The position numbers were made by a program, and so were the translations under genes. Shown in pieces: positions 16,566-23,949 of a stretch of 24,094 nucleotides of DNA. Under the pieces are notes generated by a model that worked only from the letters and a program-made list of their open reading frames with translations, did no database searches and had not been told where the DNA came from. Numbering within the stretch: position 1 is the first letter of the stretch; every line of letters begins with the position of its first letter. Origin of the DNA: Pseudomonadota bacterium (GTDB taxonomy: Bacteria > Pseudomonadota > Gammaproteobacteria > Burkholderiales > Gallionellaceae); NCBI GenBank assembly GCA_021783855.1, contig JAJXTL010000035.1, forward strand, positions 1 through 24,094, read 5' to 3'.

Positions 16566-17282
16566 ATGAACAATACGCCAAAACTGCCTGCATCCGATAT
16601 TCCCGAAGCCTGGGATGCCAAGGAGGCATGGCGCGTTTTCGGCATTATGTCAGAATTTGTTTCCGCCACCGACCGCCTGGCGCAAATTCATCCGGCCGTC
16701 AGCGTGTTCGGCAGCGCGCGCACAAAACCTGATCAGCCCTATTACAAGCTGTGCGAAGAAATTTCCCGGCTGCTCTCCGACGCAGGTTTTTCAGTCATCT
16801 CCGGCGGCGGGCCAGGCATCATGGAGGCGGCCAACAAGGGGGCATTTTATGGCAAGTCCCCCAGCGTGGGTCTGAACATTCAACTGCCGCACGAACAATC
16901 CAACAACCCTTACCAGAATATCAGTCAGTCTTTCCAGCATTTTTTCGCGCGCAAGGTGATGTTCGTCAAGTTCGCGCATGCCTACGTCGTGATGCCCGGC
17001 GGCTTCGGCACACTGGACGAATTGATGGAAGCGCTGACACTGGTGCAGACCGGCAAGACGCGCCGCATGCCCATCATCCTGGTGGGCTCGCAATTCTGGG
17101 GCGGCATGATAGACTGGTTCAAGACCGCGCTGCTGGAAGAAAAAGTCATCAGCCCGGAAGACATGCAACTGATCCAGATCATCGATGAACCGCAGGAAGT
17201 CGTCAGCGCGATCTTCAAACATTACGAATCCTCCGGCTTCGAACCCACCGAAGCAGAACGCGAACGCCAGCTTTATCTGTAA
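16566..17282 (+). CDS. LOG-family (TIGR00730) nucleotide phosphoribohydrolase-like protein
   Basis: A 238-residue Rossmann-fold protein of the LOG / lysine-decarboxylase-like family. The diagnostic motifs are SGGGPGIMEAANKGA (about residues 78-92) and PGGFGTLDELMEALT (about 144-158), which form the phosphate-binding and catalytic site. Characterised relatives hydrolyse nucleoside 5'-monophosphates to free the base and ribose 5-phosphate (cytokinin activation in plants; AMP or related nucleotides in bacteria). The true substrate here is not known. The start ATG at 16566 has GAAGGT about eight bases upstream. It diverges from polA, and the DUF2782 gene follows after a repeat-bearing gap. Confidence 0.88.
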   Translation: MNNTPKLPASDIPEAWDAKEAWRVFGIMSEFVSATDRLAQIHPAVSVFGSARTKPDQPYYKLCEEISRLLSDAGFSVISGGGPGIMEAANKGAFYGKSPSVGLNIQLPHEQSNNPYQNISQSFQHFFARKVMFVKFAHAYVVMPGGFGTLDELMEALTLVQTGKTRRMPIILVGSQFWGGMIDWFKTALLEEKVISPEDMQLIQIIDEPQEVVSAIFKHYESSGFEPTEAERERQLYL

Positions 17283-17345
17283 ATCGGCTAACCGACATGG
17301 CGCAAGCTCCACCCCTGAGCATAAAAGTGCTTGCGCCGGTCGGTT

Positions 17346-17378
17346 CCCTCACCCAAACCCTCTCCCGGAGGGAGAGGG
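17346..17378 (+). repeat. 33-bp GGGAGAGGG-type palindromic repeat unit
   Basis: CCCTCACCC, AAA-like spacer and the dyad CCCTCTCCC (17358-17366) / GGGAGAGGG (17370-17378) with a 3-base loop. By my alignment it matches the copy inside uvrD (21557-21589, reverse complement) at 30 of 33 positions. It lies between the LOG and DUF2782 genes and could also act as a weak 3' hairpin for the former. Confidence 0.75.
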
Positions 17379-17445
17379 AACAAACGAGCGCTTGCGCGAG
17401 TTTCACGTTAAAATGCGCGCATTACAACTTACAGGCACCGCTACC

Positions 17446-17763
17446 ATGCGCCTCTTATCCTTATTGCTGCTGTGCTGCGTCTCCCTTTCCGCATTCGCTC
17501 TGGAACCGCTGGCGCCTCCTCCCTCATTCACGCCTGAACCGGATGCATCCGCCAACGACGAGCCCGAAGTCACCATCATCAAGCAGACAGAACTGACCGT
17601 TGAAGAATATCGCGCCGGCGGACGTCTGTACATGATCAAGGTGACACCCAAGGTCGGCCCGCCTTACTACCTGGTGGATCAGCGCGGCGATGGAAAATTC
17701 GCCCGTCAGGAGAGTCTGGATACCGGCTTTCGCCCGCCGCAATGGGTTGTTCACCGCTTCTGA
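17446..17763 (+). CDS. DUF2782 family exported small protein
   Basis: The product is 105 residues: a signal peptide MRLLSLLLLCCVSLSAFA with likely cleavage before LEP, a proline-rich stretch, then a compact domain (VTIIKQTELTVEEYRAGGRL split by MIKVTPKVGPPYYLVD) typical of DUF2782. Function is unknown; it should be periplasmic or envelope-associated. In betaproteobacteria this gene commonly sits between polA and thrB, as here. An ATG at 17413 in the same frame would put 11 residues before the signal peptide, so I prefer 17446, although its ribosome-binding site (AGG, 11 bases upstream) is weak. A TAAAAT at 17409-17414 may be a -10 element. Confidence 0.8.
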   Translation: MRLLSLLLLCCVSLSAFALEPLAPPPSFTPEPDASANDEPEVTIIKQTELTVEEYRAGGRLYMIKVTPKVGPPYYLVDQRGDGKFARQESLDTGFRPPQWVVHRF

Positions 17764-17782
17764 CGTGCATAGCTCAAACAAC

Positions 17783-17811
17783 CATCCCCTCTCCCGTAAA
17801 CAGGCGAGGAT
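17783..17811. repeat. Degenerate copy of the GGGAGAGGG-type repeat
   Basis: CATCCCCTCTCCCG followed by a spacer and GGCGAGGATG forms an imperfect dyad of the same style as 17346-17378. It lies in the gap between the DUF2782 gene and thrB. Confidence 0.4.
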
Positions 17812-17838
17812 GAAAACAACGCGCTACACGAATTAAAT

Positions 17839-18780
17839 ATGTCTGTTTACACTACAGTTACCGAAGCCGAGCTGACCGCCTGGCTTGCCGACTATTCGCT
17901 GGGCCAGCTGCTGGATTTGCAGGGCATCGCGTCCGGCATCGAAAACACCAATTATTTCGTCACCACCCGCAATGGCCGTTTCGTCCTCACGCTGTTTGAG
18001 AAGCTGAACTCGGATGAGTTGCCGTTCTACCTGAATCTGATGGCCCATCTGGCGCGCCACGGCATACCCTGTCCGGCACCGGTGGCAAATCGCCACAATC
18101 AATTCCTGGGCATACTGAAAGACAAACCCGCCTGCATCGTCAGCCGCCTCAATGGCAAGTCCACCACCACTCCCAACCGGACTCACTGTGCGGCAATGGG
18201 CGAGATGCTGGCGCAGATGCATATTGCCGGCATGAGCTTCTCGCAAGTGATGCCCAACCCGCGAGGCGCCGCCTGGCGCAGCCGCACAATGACCAAGGTA
18301 TTACCCTTCCTAAGCCCTGAGCAAGCCGCCTTGCTGAACAGCGAAATCGCGCTACATGCGCAGCAAAGCAAGTCGGCCTTGCCGCAGGGTCTGATACACG
18401 CCGACCTGTTCCGCGACAATGTGCTGATGAACGATGACAGCATAGGCGGGCTGATCGATTTTTATTTCGCCTGTACGGACGCCCTGCTGTATGACGTGGC
18501 GATCACCGTCAATGACTGGTGCGTCAACAGCGATGCCACCCTTGACGCTGATCGCGCGCAATCCTTTTTGCGCGCGTATCATGCGGTGCGCCCTTTTGAG
18601 GCATGCGAGCACGCCGCATGGCCGCTGATGCTGCGCCTGGCCGCGCTGCGCTTCTGGCTGTCGCGTCTGTTTGACCTGCATCTGCCGCGCGACGGCGAAT
18701 TGATCCATGCGCACGACCCCGGGCGTTTCGAGCATATTCTGAGACACCACATCGCAGCCGAACAAACCGTCTGGCTGTAA
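17839..18780 (+). CDS. thrB: Homoserine kinase (APH-fold type)
   Basis: A 313-residue kinase that phosphorylates L-homoserine to O-phospho-L-homoserine in threonine synthesis. It belongs to the aminoglycoside-phosphotransferase-like ThrB group common in alpha- and betaproteobacteria, not the GHMP kinase group of E. coli. Visible motifs are the N-terminal MSVYTTVTEAEL start, GIENTNYFV near residue 34, the catalytic loop LIHADLFRDNVLM (about 183-195) and metal-binding GLIDFYFA (about 202-209). The family N-terminus supports the ATG at 17839, although no ribosome-binding site is evident. It follows the DUF2782 gene and precedes the BPSS1780-type gene by 39 bp, probably in one transcript. Confidence 0.93.
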   Translation: MSVYTTVTEAELTAWLADYSLGQLLDLQGIASGIENTNYFVTTRNGRFVLTLFEKLNSDELPFYLNLMAHLARHGIPCPAPVANRHNQFLGILKDKPACIVSRLNGKSTTTPNRTHCAAMGEMLAQMHIAGMSFSQVMPNPRGAAWRSRTMTKVLPFLSPEQAALLNSEIALHAQQSKSALPQGLIHADLFRDNVLMNDDSIGGLIDFYFACTDALLYDVAITVNDWCVNSDATLDADRAQSFLRAYHAVRPFEACEHAAWPLMLRLAALRFWLSRLFDLHLPRDGELIHAHDPGRFEHILRHHIAAEQTVWL

Positions 18781-18819
18781 AATCCAGTAAGTGGTAAGTG
18801 GCAAGTTAAAAAGGAAATC

Positions 18820-19569
18820 ATGGAACCGAAACGTCTGGAAGCTATCATTGGCTTGCAATGGATCAAGAAAGGCTACAAGCTGTTCATGCAGGCGCCGCTG
18901 CTGTGGATCGTACTGATTGCGATATGCTTTGTGGCTGCGGCAGGCATCTCCAACATACCGGTGATAGGCGAACCGCTGGCCAGCCTGTTGATGCCTGTTG
19001 TGGTGATCGGTCTGATGGCCGGTTGCCGCTCGCTGGATATGGGCGACGAACTGGAACTGGCGCATCTGTTCGCAGGCTTCCAGCGACACACCTCGCATCT
19101 GATCACCCTGGGCGGCATTGCGCTGGTCAGCCAATATCTGATCTTCGGCGCGATGATGATGGTGGGCGGCGCAACACTGGTCAGTATACTGATGGGTACG
19201 CAGGCAGCCGAACCGGCCGTATTTCAGCAAGCTATCGTTGGCGCGGGTGCTGCCGTCATGATAGGCGCAGCCCTGTTCACCCTGTTGCTGATGTCCATGC
19301 AGTTCGCCCCGATGCTGGTATTCTTCCGCGATGTCACACCGGCATCCGCGATGAAGCTCAGTTTGCGCGCCTTCACCCACAATGTCGGTGCGATGTTTGT
19401 TTATGGCACGGCCTTCATGTTGCTGGCAATACTTGCCAGCATGCCGATGATGCTGGGCTGGCTGGTGCTGATGCCGATGGTATTCACCACCATGTACGCC
19501 AGTTTTTGCGACATATTCCCTGCAGAAAAACAGCCGACTTCAGCCGCAATCGAGGGCGAATCCCTGTAA
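18820..19569 (+). CDS. BPSS1780-family inner-membrane protein
   Basis: A 249-residue protein with about six hydrophobic segments (about 28-45, 48-68, 93-125, 137-170, 190-212 and 213-230). The N-terminus (MEPKRLEAIIGLQWIKKGYK) with a downstream FFRDVTPASAMKLSLRA segment matches the BPSS1780-type membrane family of betaproteobacteria, whose function is unknown. The family is frequently found directly behind thrB. The start has AAGGAAATC immediately upstream. It ends 58 bp before the convergent MEKHLA gene; that gap holds only a weak dyad (GCTAAC 19599-19604 / GTTAGC 19615-19620) and no T-run. Confidence 0.8.
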   Translation: MEPKRLEAIIGLQWIKKGYKLFMQAPLLWIVLIAICFVAAAGISNIPVIGEPLASLLMPVVVIGLMAGCRSLDMGDELELAHLFAGFQRHTSHLITLGGIALVSQYLIFGAMMMVGGATLVSILMGTQAAEPAVFQQAIVGAGAAVMIGAALFTLLLMSMQFAPMLVFFRDVTPASAMKLSLRAFTHNVGAMFVYGTAFMLLAILASMPMMLGWLVLMPMVFTTMYASFCDIFPAEKQPTSAAIEGESL

Positions 19570-19627
19570 AATGCAGTTCGCAGGATGTGCTGACAAGCGC
19601 TAACGAACGATGCGGTTAGCACCGCGT

Positions 19628-20089
19628 CTACGTGATCTGCAAGGGATGTGGAATAATAAACGTGGCGGCCTGCCCGTGACAGATGTCTGTCTCATCCAGC
19701 AGATTCCATATCGTGGCTTCCGCAATCATGAAGCGCGATCCGCTCCCGGCAATGCGCATACCGGAATAACCGTCGACAAAACCCTGTTTTGTAACCTTGT
19801 CCAGCAGTGCAACGCGCGCCTGTTGAGCCATAGGCTCGGCAGAATAACGCGAAGGCAGGCGCGTAAAGTCGGCAAAGCTCATCTCGAACAATTGCAGTGC
19901 CAGTTTATTGCCATAGAAGAAAACCGGATCGTCCTCTATGCCATGCGCCACGATGGCGCGCGGTGCGTTCCACAGCGCCAGCGGATCGAATGTATCGAGC
20001 AACAACTTTCCGGTCAGGCGCTGATAGCTTCCGGCTATCAGTTCGAGGCGCGGATCGTTCAGCGCAGCATCCGGTATCCGATTGTTCAT
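19628..20089 (-). CDS. MEKHLA (PAS-like) domain protein
   Basis: A 153-residue single-domain protein that starts MNNRIPDAALNDPRLELIAG. The central part (ALWNAPRAIVAHG, DPVFFYGNKLALQLFEMSF, LPSRYSAEPMAQQARVALL) is the MEKHLA pattern, a PAS-related ligand-binding fold first named from plant HD-ZIP III proteins and also present as a stand-alone protein in bacteria. It probably binds a small molecule or senses redox or light, but no ligand is known. Its ATG (20089-20087) overlaps the uvrD stop by 4 bp, so it should be translated together with the helicase. An ATG at 20125 would lie inside uvrD and add non-family residues. Confidence 0.82.
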   Translation of the reverse strand: MNNRIPDAALNDPRLELIAGSYQRLTGKLLLDTFDPLALWNAPRAIVAHGIEDDPVFFYGNKLALQLFEMSFADFTRLPSRYSAEPMAQQARVALLDKVTKQGFVDGYSGMRIAGSGSRFMIAEATIWNLLDETDICHGQAATFIIPHPLQIT

Positions 20090-22299
20090 AATGCTTCCAG
20101 TTTCGCGTATTCCAGCGCCAGCCATTTACTGCCCGCATGTTTGAAATTGACCTGCACGCGACCGTCGTTGCCGCTACCCTCCGTACCCGTGACTACGCCC
20201 TCGCCGAACTTCTGGTGCATCACGCGCTGACCGGCACGCCAGCCTGTACCGCTTACAGAACGTTGCACAGGTGCTGCCGCAGCAACAGGGGCTGTATAAC
20301 CGAAGGCCGCAAACGGATTGCGTGCAACCTGACGCGGCGACAGCCATTGCAGCAGTTCGTCGGGCAATTCCTGTAAAAAACTCGACGGCGCACTGTAATT
20401 CACCTGCCCGTTGAGCATGCGCCGTTGCGCAAAACTCAGATACAGGCGGCGGCGCGCGCGGGTGATCGCCACATACATCAGACGGCGCTCTTCATCCAGC
20501 CCGCCGTCCACCCGCTGGCTGTTCTGATGCGGAAACAGCCCTTCCTCCAGACCCGTGATGAATACCGCGTTGAACTCCAGCCCCTTGGCCGCATGCACCG
20601 TCATCAGGTGCAGCGCATCATCCTGATCACCCGCCTGATGCTCCCCAGCTTCCAGCGATGCATGTGTCAGGAAAGAAGTCAGGCTGTCGTCTTCGTTCTC
20701 ATGCACGAACAGTGTCGCCGCAGTGACCAGTTCCTTCAGGTTTTCCAGACGCTCTTCCGCTTCGCGCTTTTTCGCCCCAGTCTCGTTCTGGTAATGCGCA
20801 ACCAGGCCGCTGTGCACCAGCACATGCTCCATGATTTCGGGGAGCGTAAGTCCTGTCGTGCCGCTGCGCAACATTTCCATCAGGCCGACAAAACCTGATA
20901 CCTTGCCACCCGCGCGCGCCGCCGCATCCCACAATGTTGTTCCATGCAGCTTTGCCGCTTCCTGTAACTGTTCGATACTGCGCGCGCCGATACCGCGCGT
21001 GGGAAAGTTGATGATGCGCAGCAGCGCATTGTCGTCATCCGTATTTTCCATCAGGCGCAGATAGGCCAGCGCATGCTTGATTTCCTGTCGCTCGAAGAAG
21101 CGCAACCCGCCGTACACGCGATAGGACAATCCTGCCGACACCAGCGCGTGTTCCAGCACGCGAGACTGCGCGTTTGAACGGTACAGCAGCGCAATTTCCG
21201 TCAGCTTCAGCCCGTCAGACTTTAGCTGCCTGATTTCACTGACGATGAAATTCGCCTCCTCCACATCCGTCGGCGCTTCATACACCCTCAGCTTTTCGCC
21301 GCCGTGTTCCGAGGTCCACAGATTCTTGCCCAGACGTTTTTTATTATTGCTGATCAGCGCATTGGCCGCATCGAGGATATTGCCGTGCGAGCGGTAGTTC
21401 TGCTCCAGCTTGATCACCGCCTCGACATTGAAATCCCGTAACAGCTCCTGCATATTGCCGACGTTCGCGCCGCGGAACGCATAGATGGACTGATCGTCGT
21501 CCCCCACCGCAAACAGCGCAGAAGTTGAAGAATGATCGCTACGCGATACGTTTGCCCCCTCTCCCGCCGGGAGAGGGTTGGGGTAAGGGATGCCCGCCAA
21601 TAGCTTCAGCCACTGATACTGCAAAGGGTTGGTGTCCTGAAACTCATCCACCAGAATGTGTTTGAAGCGCTCCTGATAATGTTCACGCAAAGGCGTATTG
21701 CGCGACAACAACTCATAGCAGCGCAGCAGCAGCTCGGAAAAATCCACCACGCCTTCGCGCTGACACTGCGCATCGTATTCGGCGTACACCTCAACTTTGC
21801 GCCGCGTGTACGGATCATAGGCTTCCACCTCGTGTGCACGCAGCCCCTGCTCCTTGCTGGAACTGATGAAGCTCTGCATCTCGCGCGGCGGGAATTTTTC
21901 GTCGTCCACATTCAGCGCCTTCATCACCCGTTTGATCGCCGAGAGCTGATCCCCCGAATCCAGAATCTGAAAGGTCTGCGGCAGCGCCGCCTCGCGGTAA
22001 TGCGCACGCAGCAGGCGGTTGCACAGCCCGTGAAATGTGCCTATCCACATGCCGCGCGTATTGATAGGCAGCATCGCAGACAGCCTCGTCACCATTTCCT
22101 TCGCAGCTTTATTAGTGAAGGTCACCGCCAGTATGCCGTGCGGGCTGACCGCCCCGGTGTTGATCAGATAGGCGATGCGCGTCGTCAGCACACGCGTCTT
22201 GCCGCTGCCGGCGCCGGCCAGTATCAATGCGGACTGGTGAGGCAGCGTGACCGCCTGCAACTGGGGGGGATTGAGACCGGATAATAAATTCGTATTCAT
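20086..22299 (-). CDS. uvrD: UvrD-family DNA helicase II
   Basis: A 737-residue superfamily 1A 3'-5' helicase for mismatch and nucleotide-excision repair. Motifs: LAGAGSGKT (Walker A, 27-35), AVTFTNKAAKEM, IGTFHGLCNRLLR, DEFQDTN (218-224), VGDDDQSIYAFRGA, LEQNYRS, LLYRSNAQSR, TVHAAKGLEF and RLMYVAITRARRRL. The C-terminus has a UvrD-type VMHQKFGEGVV Tudor-like module. Length is close to E. coli UvrD (720). An extra segment of about 20 residues (about 237-258, PYPNPLPAGEG and a serine-rich tail) lies between motifs II and III and is encoded by a palindromic repeat. The start at 22299 gives MNTNLLSGLNPPQLQAV, the family start; an in-frame ATG at 22353 would add 18 residues upstream of the likely promoter. 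Confidence 0.95.
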   Translation of the reverse strand: MNTNLLSGLNPPQLQAVTLPHQSALILAGAGSGKTRVLTTRIAYLINTGAVSPHGILAVTFTNKAAKEMVTRLSAMLPINTRGMWIGTFHGLCNRLLRAHYREAALPQTFQILDSGDQLSAIKRVMKALNVDDEKFPPREMQSFISSSKEQGLRAHEVEAYDPYTRRKVEVYAEYDAQCQREGVVDFSELLLRCYELLSRNTPLREHYQERFKHILVDEFQDTNPLQYQWLKLLAGIPYPNPLPAGEGANVSRSDHSSTSALFAVGDDDQSIYAFRGANVGNMQELLRDFNVEAVIKLEQNYRSHGNILDAANALISNNKKRLGKNLWTSEHGGEKLRVYEAPTDVEEANFIVSEIRQLKSDGLKLTEIALLYRSNAQSRVLEHALVSAGLSYRVYGGLRFFERQEIKHALAYLRLMENTDDDNALLRIINFPTRGIGARSIEQLQEAAKLHGTTLWDAAARAGGKVSGFVGLMEMLRSGTTGLTLPEIMEHVLVHSGLVAHYQNETGAKKREAEERLENLKELVTAATLFVHENEDDSLTSFLTHASLEAGEHQAGDQDDALHLMTVHAAKGLEFNAVFITGLEEGLFPHQNSQRVDGGLDEERRLMYVAITRARRRLYLSFAQRRMLNGQVNYSAPSSFLQELPDELLQWLSPRQVARNPFAAFGYTAPVAAAAPVQRSVSGTGWRAGQRVMHQKFGEGVVTGTEGSGNDGRVQVNFKHAGSKWLALEYAKLEAL
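21557..21589 (-). repeat. 33-bp palindromic repeat unit inside uvrD (in frame)
   Basis: A perfect 10-bp dyad CCCTCTCCCG (21557-21566) / CGGGAGAGGG (21568-21577) with a 1-base centre, followed by TTGGGGTAAGGG. Its reverse complement matches the unit at 17346-17378 at 30 of 33 positions. It encodes PYPNPLPAGEG in the helicase. Confidence 0.8.
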
Positions 22300-22305
22300 G
22301 GGCGA

Positions 22306-22311
22306 ATTATC
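22306..22311 (-). promoter_or_regulatory. -10 hexamer directly upstream of uvrD
   Basis: GATAAT on the minus strand ends seven bases before the uvrD ATG. A transcript started from it would begin at or next to the A of the start codon. The best -35 at 17 bases (TTCGAT) is poor. Confidence 0.35.
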
Positions 22312-22370
22312 CCACAGCGACACAGAACATCGAATCAATAAATTGAATCTCAACTATTTTTCGACATCGC

Positions 22371-22400
22371 TTGACACAGTCATACCGGTTGGTATCTAAT
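22371..22400 (+). promoter_or_regulatory. tetR promoter with operator between -35 and -10
   Basis: A consensus -35 TTGACA (22371-22376) is followed at 16-18 bases by TATCTA/TCTAAT (22393-22400). The palindrome ATACCGGTTGGTAT (22382-22395; arms ATACC/GGTAT) fills the spacer, a typical position for autorepression. The start codon at 22407 lies about seven bases after the -10, so the transcript may be leaderless. Confidence 0.65.
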
Positions 22401-22406
22401 CTCGCC

Positions 22407-23018
22407 ATGACAAGCAAAATCAAATCTCAGGACCTGACCCGCGAAAAACTGCTGTCGCTGGCATTCTGTGAAATTCACCGCCAGGGATTTCAGGGCGCGA
22501 GCATTGCCAACATTCTGGAATCCACCGAGCTCACCAAGGGCGCGCTGTACCATCATTTTCCGACCAAGCATGCACTCGGGCTGGCGGTTGTCGATGAAAT
22601 CATCGCGCCGCAACTTGAAAGCATGGTGTTTCAGCCGCTGCGTGACAGTGCAAACCCGGTTGCCACCTTGCTGGAGATTATCGCGGGAGTCGCCTCTTTT
22701 CTGGGCGACGAGGGCATCATGCTGGGCTGCCCGCTGAATAACCTGATGCAGGAAATGAGTCCGCTGGATGAGACATTCCGCCACCATCTGAACACCATAC
22801 TGGAAACATGGCAGCAAACCATCAGTAACGCGCTGTTGCAGGGCCAGGCAAACCATATCATCAAAGCCGATGTGGATTGCCCGTCTGCCGCGTTGTTTAT
22901 CATTTCCGCATGGGAAGGCTGCATCAGCATTGCCAAAAATAAACAATCACCCGAGACGTTCAAGCTGTGTATGAAGCAATTGCATGACTACGTGCAGAGC
23001 CTGACGAACAGGATTTAG
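22407..23018 (+). CDS. TetR/AcrR-family transcriptional regulator
   Basis: A 203-residue TetR-type repressor. The N-terminal helix-turn-helix is clear: TREKLLSLAFCEIHRQGFQG, then ASIANILESTELTKGALYHH with the F-x-x-K segment (FPTKHAL) that closes the domain (about residues 9-55). The C-terminal ligand-binding domain is helical, with GCPLNNLMQEMS near residue 110 as in the YcdC/QacR-like group that includes regulators of reactive-compound detoxification. The ligand is unknown. I chose ATG 22407 because the promoter overlaps the earlier in-frame ATG at 22371. The related palindrome before the next gene indicates that it probably controls both. It is divergent from uvrD. Confidence 0.9.
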   Translation: MTSKIKSQDLTREKLLSLAFCEIHRQGFQGASIANILESTELTKGALYHHFPTKHALGLAVVDEIIAPQLESMVFQPLRDSANPVATLLEIIAGVASFLGDEGIMLGCPLNNLMQEMSPLDETFRHHLNTILETWQQTISNALLQGQANHIIKADVDCPSAALFIISAWEGCISIAKNKQSPETFKLCMKQLHDYVQSLTNRI

Positions 23019-23038
23019 CCGGATATCATTATCCGGCT
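23017..23038 (+). terminator. Hairpin overlapping the tetR stop codon
   Basis: AGCCGGAT (23017-23024) and ATCCGGCT (23031-23038) form a perfect 8-bp stem with a 6-base loop that starts within the TAG. No T-run follows, so termination may be incomplete or factor-dependent. Confidence 0.45.
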
Positions 23039-23080
23039 GGTACGACGACCTGATCTTTTGATTAAACGTCGATTTTTTGG

Positions 23081-23098
23081 ATACCAAATGGTTGGTAT
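23081..23098 (+). promoter_or_regulatory. Operator-like palindrome before the carboxymuconolactone decarboxylase-like gene
   Basis: ATACCAAATGGTTGGTAT has perfect 7-bp arms (ATACCAA/TTGGTAT) and a 4-base spacer. It shares GGTTGGTAT and the ATACC arm with the tetR palindrome at 22382-22395, but the arms are 4 bp further apart. A possible promoter frames it: TTGGAT (23077-23082) and, 17 bases on, CTTTAT (23100-23105). Confidence 0.6.
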
Positions 23099-23120
23099 TC
23101 TTTATTCAAGGAGAAAAGCA

Positions 23121-23654
23121 ATGCCGTTAATTCATACCTACACCCCCGCAACCGCCCAAGGCCGGGTCAAGGAAGTCTACGACCAGATTCAGGCTGCGTT
23201 CGGCTCCGTCCCCAATGCCATGCAAATCGACAGCAGCAGCCCCGCCCAGTTGACCAGACATTGGGAGTCCATCAGCTATTACATGCAGCATCCGACCTTG
23301 AGTTTCAACCTGCTCGCATTCATGCGCATGTTGATTTCGGAAAAAACGCACTGCGAATATTGTGTCGATTTGAATGAAGCCATGCTGGTCAATATGGGCG
23401 GAATCAGTCACGATCAGGTCATCGCCGCCCGGAAGAACCCTCAGGATGCGCCTTTGTCCGACAAGGACAAAAGCATGCTGCTGTTCGTCCTGAAAGCCAC
23501 CAGCAATTCCTTAAGTGTGGGTCCGGCTGACATCGAGGCACTCAAAGCGCAAGGCTGGAGCGACGGTGAAATTCTGGATGGACTGCATCATGGCGCAGAC
23601 ATGGTGGCCAGCGACATCATACTTAACGCCATGAAAGTCGAAAAGGACATGTAA
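23121..23654 (+). CDS. Carboxymuconolactone decarboxylase / AhpD-like family protein
   Basis: A 177-residue all-helical protein of the CMD/AhpD superfamily. The redox motif Cys78-Glu-Tyr-Cys81 is present in SEKTHCEYCVDLNEAML, so a thiol peroxidase or disulfide-type activity is possible. The proton-relay histidine four residues after the second Cys in AhpD is Asn85 here, Tyr80 takes the place of the inner His, and no Glu is seen 12 residues before Cys78, so it is not a standard AhpD. A good ribosome-binding site (AAGGAG) precedes ATG 23121; the earlier in-frame ATG at 23058 lies upstream of the putative operator. It follows tetR and is probably its target, perhaps for detoxifying electrophiles or peroxides (inference). 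Confidence 0.85.
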   Translation: MPLIHTYTPATAQGRVKEVYDQIQAAFGSVPNAMQIDSSSPAQLTRHWESISYYMQHPTLSFNLLAFMRMLISEKTHCEYCVDLNEAMLVNMGGISHDQVIAARKNPQDAPLSDKDKSMLLFVLKATSNSLSVGPADIEALKAQGWSDGEILDGLHHGADMVASDIILNAMKVEKDM

Positions 23655-23690
23655 TACCAGCTTCATGCACACAGTTTTACTTTCATAACA

Positions 23691-23775
23691 GTCGTGGGTC
23701 GTTTTTCATGTTTCCCCTGCTCGCCGTATCTATCCGCTGCGCGGGACGATGAAAAACGACCGCTATCGGCACGAC
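23691..23775. repeat. Large hairpin downstream of the CMD-like gene
   Basis: A perfect 13-bp inverted repeat, GGTCGTTTTTCAT (23697-23709) and its complement (23749-23761), encloses 39 bases. Outside it GTCGTG (23691-23696) and CACGAC (23770-23775) extend the symmetry with an asymmetric bulge. It begins 37 bases after the stop and may work as a 3' structure or be a palindromic repeat remnant. Confidence 0.6.
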
Positions 23776-23945
23776 CTATGCTTGCGATATCGGAATGCAT
23801 TCGGTGTCCGCTGGCTGTGCAATGCGCCAAAATCATCCCATCCCGCAGGGTATCCAACCAAAATGGCAGAGCGGCAACTCAAGGCGCGATAGATCATCAG
23901 CTGTCCTGAGATACCTCAGTGCATCCCTCAGCTTCAGCCTTGTGG
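23776..23945. other. Intergenic DNA with no recognised feature
   Basis: Short open frames exist, but none has a ribosome-binding site, family-like sequence or domain. With the flanking palindrome and the MITE-like element, the 440 bases after 23654 appear to be non-coding. Confidence 0.5.
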
Positions 23946-23949
23946 CTAG

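Noticed and set aside
18352..19380. Minus-strand frame of 342 codons opposite thrB and the BPSS1780-type gene
   Set aside because: It spans two well-supported plus-strand genes and their spacer, with a shadow-like composition.
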